Shown one piece after another: positions 18,012 through 22,008 of a stretch of DNA of 22,008 nucleotides. The notes beneath the pieces are model-generated. The model ran no database searches and was not told where the DNA came from. It worked only from the letters and a program-made list of their open reading frames with translations. Source of the stretch: a virus; the IMG/VR virus record IMGVR_UViG_3300023112_000104, positions 1 to 22,008 of that record, one strand, 5' to 3'. The position numbers and the translations under genes were made by a program. Numbering within the stretch: position 1 is the stretch's first letter; every line of letters starts with the position of its first letter.

Positions 18012-19973
18012 ATGGGATTCACACTCAGGCCATATCAGCAGCTTGCCGTTGATGCTGTTATAGCTCACGTAAAAAAACGGCTTTCACCATGCCTATTAGA
18101 GTTAGCGACCGGGGCGGGCAAAAGCTTGATTGTTGCCGAGCTGGCAAAATTCTTTTCTACTGCAGCACCACAAAAAAGAGTTCTTTGTATCGCACCCAGT
18201 AAAGAGCTGGTAGAACAGAACGCAGAAAAATATGAATTAACCGGTAACCATGCCTCAATCTTCTGCTCCAGTGCCGGTAAAAAATGTTTGCGTAGCCAGG
18301 TTATATTCGCCAGCCCTCAAAGCGCGTTAGGAGCAATCGAAAAAATTGCCCATATGGGGGTTAGCGCGATCATAGTTGATGAGGCGCACGGTATAGCCAA
18401 TACGCTTAAAAAACTTATTGAAGCGGTTTTAATGTATGAGATAAGCGGGAAAGTTGTAAATGATAAGTGTCGTATTATTGGTATGACCGCCACACCTTAC
18501 AGAATGGGAACCGGGTATATTTACGCAATTGATGCAACTGGTGATCAAGAATTGCACCACGATGAAACAAAAGCAATAGAACCATTTTTCTCAAAGCTAC
18601 TCTATAAAATAACCGCCGGGGAATTGGTTAGTGATGGTTATTTAAGCCAAGTTAAAATAGGCGAAAGTGAAGATGGTTATGATACCAGCGCGCTAAAAAC
18701 TAACAATATGGGCAAATTTACCGCGCAGTCTATCGAGAAAACATTTTCCGGTAATTCAAAAACCGAGCGCATAGTGCAAGGCATTATCGAAAAAACAGAG
18801 GATAGTATGGGCGTCATGATCTTCGCCTCGACTATTTCGCATGCCGAGGAAATCTTAGGTTACCTACCAGAGGGATCTCGCATCGTTACCGGTAAACTCA
18901 AAAAGAAAGAGCGGATCAATATAATCGAATCATTCAAGGCCAGAGTGTTTAAGTATATAGTCAACGTGGATATTTTAACGACAGGCTTTGATGCTCCGCA
19001 CGTTGATGTAGTTGCTGTTATGCGCGCCACTGAGTCAGCCTCATTGTTTCAACAAATAATAGGCAGGGGCCTCCGTCTGCATGATGATAAAGATCATTGT
19101 CTAATCTTGGATTATGCAGAAAACATTGAGCGTCACAGCCTGCAATCAGATATTTTCACGCCAGACATAAAGGCTAAAAAGAAAAGCGAAGCAGGAGAGG
19201 AAATAACAGTTGTTTGCCCCTCCTGCAATGCAATATCCAGTAAAAAGCGGCGTAATGATGCGGCTTATGCCGGATTGTGTCATGATCGCTTTGGTAATTT
19301 CCTTGTTGCCGGGACTGAGCAAAAAACCGGTACAAATGCAGACAGCGATCCTGAATATGAAGGAATGGTATTAACCACTCAAGTATTGGATCCGTCCACG
19401 AAGGACGAGTTCGGCGAATGCTCATTTAAGGAAATACCTGTACCAGCCCATTACTCGCGCCGTTGCAGCAATCCAGAGGCGTATATATTGAGTGGTAGGC
19501 CTGTCCCATGCAGTCATAGGTATAGCTATAAAACGTGCCCCGATTGCCTTGCTGATAACGATATCGCAGCGCGCCAGTGCACACAGTGCAAAGCGCGACT
19601 TGTGGATCCTAATGAAAAGCTAACCGAAAAGGCCGGGCAAGCTGGCGTTATTGCTACCGGGGAAATAAAAATAATTTCTTGTGCCAGCGTGAAATATGAA
19701 TCATATAAAAGCGCAGTTGGCAATATGTCACTGAAGGCAGTTTACTCTACTGAGATCGGCGCTATCACAGCATGGCACACTAAAAAGCAGCATTGGGTGT
19801 TTAATCGGTTAGCAAAAGCAAATAACACCGATCTTGATATGATTGACGGCGAGTATTCGCAATGCGATTTTTGGAGCGTCGCGCCCGATAATATCAAGAT
19901 TAAAAAATCTATGGGTGCGAATGGTTATGCAAAATTTGAAGTGAGGGAGGTTATTTTTAATAAAAATGATTAA
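18012..19973 (+). CDS. SF2 DEAD/DEAH-box helicase with zinc ribbon (653 aa)
   Basis: A superfamily-2 helicase of the UvsW/ResIII-like type. Motifs: Q-motif region LRPYQQLAVDAV (5-16), Walker A ATGAGKS (32-38), DEAH box IVDEAHG (121-127), MTATP (158-162), TTGFDAP (323-329) and motif VI QIIGRGLRL (348-356). After the motor, a cysteine-rich region: CPSC (402-405) and a zinc ribbon CPDC ... CTQC (509-512, 523-526). The last 100 residues are a separate beta-rich domain. Relatives remodel branched DNA during recombination-dependent replication. AGGA precedes the ATG, which lies behind the SSB-like gene's terminator; the VRR-NUC nuclease follows. Confidence 0.92.
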   Translation: MGFTLRPYQQLAVDAVIAHVKKRLSPCLLELATGAGKSLIVAELAKFFSTAAPQKRVLCIAPSKELVEQNAEKYELTGNHASIFCSSAGKKCLRSQVIFASPQSALGAIEKIAHMGVSAIIVDEAHGIANTLKKLIEAVLMYEISGKVVNDKCRIIGMTATPYRMGTGYIYAIDATGDQELHHDETKAIEPFFSKLLYKITAGELVSDGYLSQVKIGESEDGYDTSALKTNNMGKFTAQSIEKTFSGNSKTERIVQGIIEKTEDSMGVMIFASTISHAEEILGYLPEGSRIVTGKLKKKERINIIESFKARVFKYIVNVDILTTGFDAPHVDVVAVMRATESASLFQQIIGRGLRLHDDKDHCLILDYAENIERHSLQSDIFTPDIKAKKKSEAGEEITVVCPSCNAISSKKRRNDAAYAGLCHDRFGNFLVAGTEQKTGTNADSDPEYEGMVLTTQVLDPSTKDEFGECSFKEIPVPAHYSRRCSNPEAYILSGRPVPCSHRYSYKTCPDCLADNDIAARQCTQCKARLVDPNEKLTEKAGQAGVIATGEIKIISCASVKYESYKSAVGNMSLKAVYSTEIGAITAWHTKKQHWVFNRLAKANNTDLDMIDGEYSQCDFWSVAPDNIKIKKSMGANGYAKFEVREVIFNKND

Positions 19974-20006
19974 TAACTTGACATAATAAGCATGTAAAGT
20001 TATTTT
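19972..20006 (+). promoter_or_regulatory. Promoter with near-perfect operator palindrome
   Basis: AATAACTTGACA (19972-19983), 9 nt, TGTAAAGTTATT (19993-20004): 12-bp inverted arms differing at one position. TTGACA (19978-19983), 17 nt, TATTTT (20001-20006) forms the promoter. A repressor bound here would cover -35 to -10. It lies right after the helicase stop and before the nuclease gene. Confidence 0.65.
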
Positions 20007-20036
20007 TAATAAATAGTATTTAACGGAGCGAAGAAA

Positions 20037-20456
20037 GTGAACCTAAAAAAAATACCACAATCAATAACCATTTTTGGCGATACAAGCTGGCGCGGCGCAT
20101 GCCCGGTAGAATCAGCTGAGCAGATCAGTTTTTTAAAGCTGCTGCGCATTGAATTTCCTGAGCTGGCAGATATTGCCGTACATATTCGCAATGAAGGTAA
20201 ACGCACTAAGCGCCAAGGTTATCAGCAAAAGCAGGAAGGCATGAATACCGGTGCAAGCGATATTGTAATTCCGTGCTGCCCGCCAATCCTTATCGAGCTT
20301 AAACGGCGTGATCACACAAAAAGCAGTATTAGCGACAAGCAAATCAAATATCTTATTGATAGCCATAATCAAGGCGCTTTTGCTTGTGTGGCATGTAGTG
20401 CCATTGGTGCAATTGAGGCGGTAAGAGCATGGCATACCACAAACCGAAGCGCATAA
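20037..20456 (+). CDS. VRR-NUC domain nuclease (139 aa, GTG start)
   Basis: A small PDDEXK-type nuclease of the VRR-NUC family, often a Holliday-junction resolvase or flap nuclease in phages. Active-site candidates: Glu28 (ESAEQ), Asp75 in TGASDIVIP, Glu87 and Lys89 in LIELKRRD, and Gln102 in SDKQIKYL. The C-terminal AFACVACSAIGAIEAVRAW is the usual last strand-helix of the domain. It starts at GTG (20037) with GGAG 8 nt upstream. It follows the SF2 helicase and would cut branched intermediates made by it and RecT. Confidence 0.88.
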   Translation: MNLKKIPQSITIFGDTSWRGACPVESAEQISFLKLLRIEFPELADIAVHIRNEGKRTKRQGYQQKQEGMNTGASDIVIPCCPPILIELKRRDHTKSSISDKQIKYLIDSHNQGAFACVACSAIGAIEAVRAWHTTNRSA

Positions 20457-20689
20457 CACTTGAAATGCCGCAACACCATCATAAAGATGATGCAGAGTGG
20501 ATTGATAGCAAGTTATCCACTCTACAGCAGGACGAGCGCGGTAAGGTGTGCTTTGCTTATAACAATGTTTTTGTTAAAGCGCATAACGCAGAACCAGCTC
20601 CGCATCGTAAAGATGGTAAGGCGCGGTTTGCAGCAAACAACCGTCTGCGAATTTACATAGCGAAAAAGTTCGCAGTTTTTAATAAATAA
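20429..20689 (+). CDS. Hypothetical phage protein (86 aa)
   Basis: An 86-aa protein overlapping the end of the nuclease by 28 nt. It starts MAYHKPKRITLEMPQHHHKD; an internal ATG at 20465 would remove 12 residues and the overlap. The body (WIDSKLSTLQQDERGKVCFA, then VFVKAHNAEPAP... RFAANNRLRIYIAKKF) is basic and helical, with a His-rich start that might bind metal. I do not recognise the family. Overlap with the nuclease suggests translational coupling. Confidence 0.68.
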   Translation: MAYHKPKRITLEMPQHHHKDDAEWIDSKLSTLQQDERGKVCFAYNNVFVKAHNAEPAPHRKDGKARFAANNRLRIYIAKKFAVFNK

Positions 20690-20714
20690 GCGAGGGTTTT
20701 ATAATTAATATTTG

Positions 20715-20726
20715 TATCAAGTAATT
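20715..20726 (-). promoter_or_regulatory. Degenerate operator-like half-site
   Basis: AATTACTTGATA on the minus strand, 10 of 12 to AATAACTTGACA, 18 nt before the start of the 134-aa gene. A TATAAT (20699-20704) nearby lacks a convincing -35. Confidence 0.35.
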
Positions 20727-20743
20727 AAAAGGAGCAAAAACCA

Positions 20744-21148
20744 ATGAAAAACACGCAAATAAAAACAGAACAAATAGCGGAAGTTATCGACGCAAAGCTT
20801 ACCGATGAAACTTTAGAAATGACAAATAAAACGCTATGCAAATGGATGGATGACGCAGGTATCTTTATGGATGTCGCAGCAATACGACACAGGTTAAATA
20901 TATTCGCAAAGGCCGGGATTTTAGACGTGTTGAGCTATGGAAAGTGCAAGGTATACGGAATCAATAGAGAGCAGTATGGACTATTGCTTAAGTTTGGCAT
21001 ACAGAAAAAAGAGAACAAATACAGAAGGGGGCGCAGGGCGGTAGATGCTCCGGTAAAACCTAAAAAAATAGTAATAAAAAGAACTCCGTGGGGGAATGGA
21101 TTAATCGGTAAGCCTGGTACAGTTGAAACCAGAGGCGAATTATTTTAA
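20744..21148 (+). CDS. Probable winged-helix DNA-binding phage protein (134 aa)
   Basis: A 134-aa protein with AAAGGAG upstream of the ATG. Residues 25-75 (TLEMTNKTLCKWMDDAGIFM, AAIRHRLNIFAKAGILDVLS, KCKVYGIN) read as helices followed by a wing, a winged-helix plan. The C-terminal part is very basic (NKYRRGRRAVDAPVKPKKIV) and ends with TPWGNGLIGKPGTVETRGEL, a disordered tail. A transcription regulator or replication accessory is plausible; no family is recognised. Confidence 0.7.
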   Translation: MKNTQIKTEQIAEVIDAKLTDETLEMTNKTLCKWMDDAGIFMDVAAIRHRLNIFAKAGILDVLSYGKCKVYGINREQYGLLLKFGIQKKENKYRRGRRAVDAPVKPKKIVIKRTPWGNGLIGKPGTVETRGELF

Positions 21149-21164
21149 ATTAATTTGCAAATAA

Positions 21165-21195
21165 CGTTTACTTTTAAGTGAACGTATATTAATAT
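21165..21195 (+). promoter_or_regulatory. Promoter overlapping a 20-bp palindrome
   Basis: CGTTTACTTTTAAGTGAACG (21165-21184) is nearly palindromic: each arm CGTT(T/C)ACTT with two mismatched pairs overall. TTTACT (21167-21172), 17 nt, TAATAT (21190-21195) forms a promoter whose -35 lies in the palindrome. It precedes the 66-aa gene by about 40 nt. Confidence 0.6.
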
Positions 21196-21233
21196 ATTTA
21201 CATCGAAAGCAAATACACAAAAGGAAAAACATT

Positions 21234-21434
21234 ATGACTAACCTAGCTGAAAAAATCGCAACTGAATATAACGGAACATTATCAAACGGCGATGTTAAAT
21301 TTACTTGTGGGGATTCTGATTTCGTTTTTACTGACAACACTATTTACGCAGCAGTAGAAGGCAGACTTAGTGCCGGTGGTAAAAAAGCAAGAACATTAAA
21401 AACTGTTCAAAAATTTGTAGCGATGAGAGCCTAA
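21234..21434 (+). CDS. Small hypothetical protein (66 aa)
   Basis: A 66-residue protein (MTNLAEKIATEYNGTLSNGD...). It has an N-terminal helix, a beta-rich middle (DVKFTCGDSDFVFTDNTIYA) and a basic C-terminal helix (GGKKARTLKTVQKFVAMRA). AAAAGGAAAAAC precedes the ATG and a promoter with a palindrome lies upstream. Its TAA overlaps the ATG of the HTH gene (TAATG), so it is coupled to it; such a pair could be a regulator and a small partner, but nothing more is shown. Confidence 0.68.
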   Translation: MTNLAEKIATEYNGTLSNGDVKFTCGDSDFVFTDNTIYAAVEGRLSAGGKKARTLKTVQKFVAMRA

Positions 21435-21694
21435 TGATCGGCCCAGCGATCCTATGGCACCTTGAGCTATCAGGGTGCAGCCAGTACAAATTAGCCGCCA
21501 GAATGATGATAGGCAGGTCTGTAGTTAACAAGCTTTGCTCAGACGATTCCAATCCAACTTGGCGAACATTAAACAAAGTGGCCCGCGCTTTAAATATTAG
21601 CGTTGCAGATATTGTTGATAGGGCGCAGAAAATTAAGGAGCAGGAAAATGAACAAAGGAACAGTGTATTTATCAGGCCCTATGACCGGGCATAA
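21434..21694 (+). CDS. XRE-type helix-turn-helix regulator (86 aa)
   Basis: An 86-aa protein with a helix-turn-helix: SQYKLAARMMIGRSVVNKLC (residues 16-35), followed by NPTWRTLNKVARALNISVAD (40-59), the usual XRE five-helix plan ('t..tl.kia.aL.vs..dl'). The C-terminal 20 residues extend 47 nt into the next gene in another frame. The start overlaps the previous stop (TAATG). It could be the regulator binding the palindrome at 21165-21184 or the AATAACTTKACA sites; not proven. Confidence 0.82.
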   Translation: MIGPAILWHLELSGCSQYKLAARMMIGRSVVNKLCSDDSNPTWRTLNKVARALNISVADIVDRAQKIKEQENEQRNSVFIRPYDRA

Positions 21695-21938
21695 AAACTT
21701 TAATCGCGCTGCATTCATCGAATGCGGCCGCGCTTTAGAAAGCCGAGGCTATAACGTATTAAACCCAGCAATGCTACCTAACGGGCTAACAGACGCGCAA
21801 TATATGAGCATCTGTCAGCAGATGGTTATCGCATCAAAATCTATGTATATGCTGAAAGGTTGGAAACTTAGCAACGGGGCACTAGCAGAGCACGCGCTAG
21901 CTTTTAAATTAGATCTTAATGTCATTTACGAAGCGTAA
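21648..21938 (+). CDS. DUF4406 protein, nucleoside-deoxyribosyltransferase-like fold (96 aa)
   Basis: A 96-aa protein starting MNKGTVYLSGPMTGHKNFNR at the ATG at 21648, with AAGGAG about 8 nt upstream. YLSGPMTG, AAFIECGRALESRGYNVLNP, and the end GALAEHALAFKLDLNVIYE are typical of DUF4406, related to nucleoside 2-deoxyribosyltransferases. Phage members have no proven substrate; nucleotide salvage or modification is inferred. It overlaps the HTH gene by 47 nt in a different frame. Confidence 0.85.
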   Translation: MNKGTVYLSGPMTGHKNFNRAAFIECGRALESRGYNVLNPAMLPNGLTDAQYMSICQQMVIASKSMYMLKGWKLSNGALAEHALAFKLDLNVIYEA

Positions 21939-21963
21939 TCAAACTAACTAACAGGAAAATAAC

Positions 21964-22008
21964 ATGCAAAACATAATCAATAAAATTCAATCCGGCGAAT
22001 TGAGCCAA
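21964..22008 (+). CDS. Partial CDS, N-terminus of an unidentified protein (runs off right edge)
   Basis: An ATG at 21964 opens MQNIINKIQSGELSQ with no stop before the edge. An AACAGGAAAATAAC ribosome-binding site precedes it, 25 nt after the DUF4406 stop. Only 15 residues are visible; no function can be assigned. Confidence 0.6.
   Translation, partial: MQNIINKIQSGELSQ

Overview
This window is a piece of a tailed double-stranded DNA phage or prophage (Caudoviricetes-type). It holds a small and a large terminase subunit, a portal protein, a Mu-F-like head protein, and a lambda-Red/RecE-type recombination and replication set. The base composition leans AT-rich, Shine-Dalgarno sites are strong, and promoters look like sigma-70 type (TTGACA / TATAAT). 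Together with the Bet-like annealing protein and the gp3-like small terminase, this suggests a gammaproteobacterial host. That is inference; no integrase, attachment site, tRNA, rRNA, insertion sequence or CRISPR array is visible.

Layout. Everything left of about 17.2 kb is read leftward (minus strand) and everything right of it rightward, from a divergent control region at 17190-17338. Reading leftward: a small HTH protein and a 902-aa primase/helicase (Zn ribbon, Toprim, helicase-like ATPase) end at a terminator (14204-14228). A roughly 600-bp gene-free region follows, AT-rich and carrying six copies of a CCGGG-type core, and is a good candidate replication origin. Next come a protein that appears to share a C-terminal domain with the primase, a long coiled-coil protein, a 59-aa protein, a RecE-type exonuclease, a RecT/Bet annealing protein, several small genes, and the two terminase subunits. 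A cluster of accessory genes with its own promoters and terminators sits between terminase and portal (about 3.6-6.7 kb). It encodes a PAPS-reductase/PP-loop protein, a 26-aa peptide, two membrane proteins (possible holins), a zinc-ribbon-like protein and unknown proteins. Portal, small genes and the Mu-F-like head protein follow, and another gene runs off the left edge.

Rightward: an SSB-like protein with a Gln-rich linker and acidic tip, an SF2 helicase with zinc ribbons, a VRR-NUC nuclease, small genes, an XRE-type HTH protein, a DUF4406 protein, and the start of another gene at the right edge.

How it fits together. RecE, Bet/RecT, SSB-like, SF2 helicase and VRR-NUC nuclease form a recombination-dependent replication and repair set. 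The primase/helicase probably starts replication at the neighbouring repeat-rich region. A 12-bp element, AATAACTT(G/T)ACA, overlaps the -35 box of several promoters on both strands and is probably the binding site of a phage regulator coordinating these units. Eight small genes and two edge-truncated genes were found by direct reading, often through translational coupling (ATGA or GTGA overlaps).
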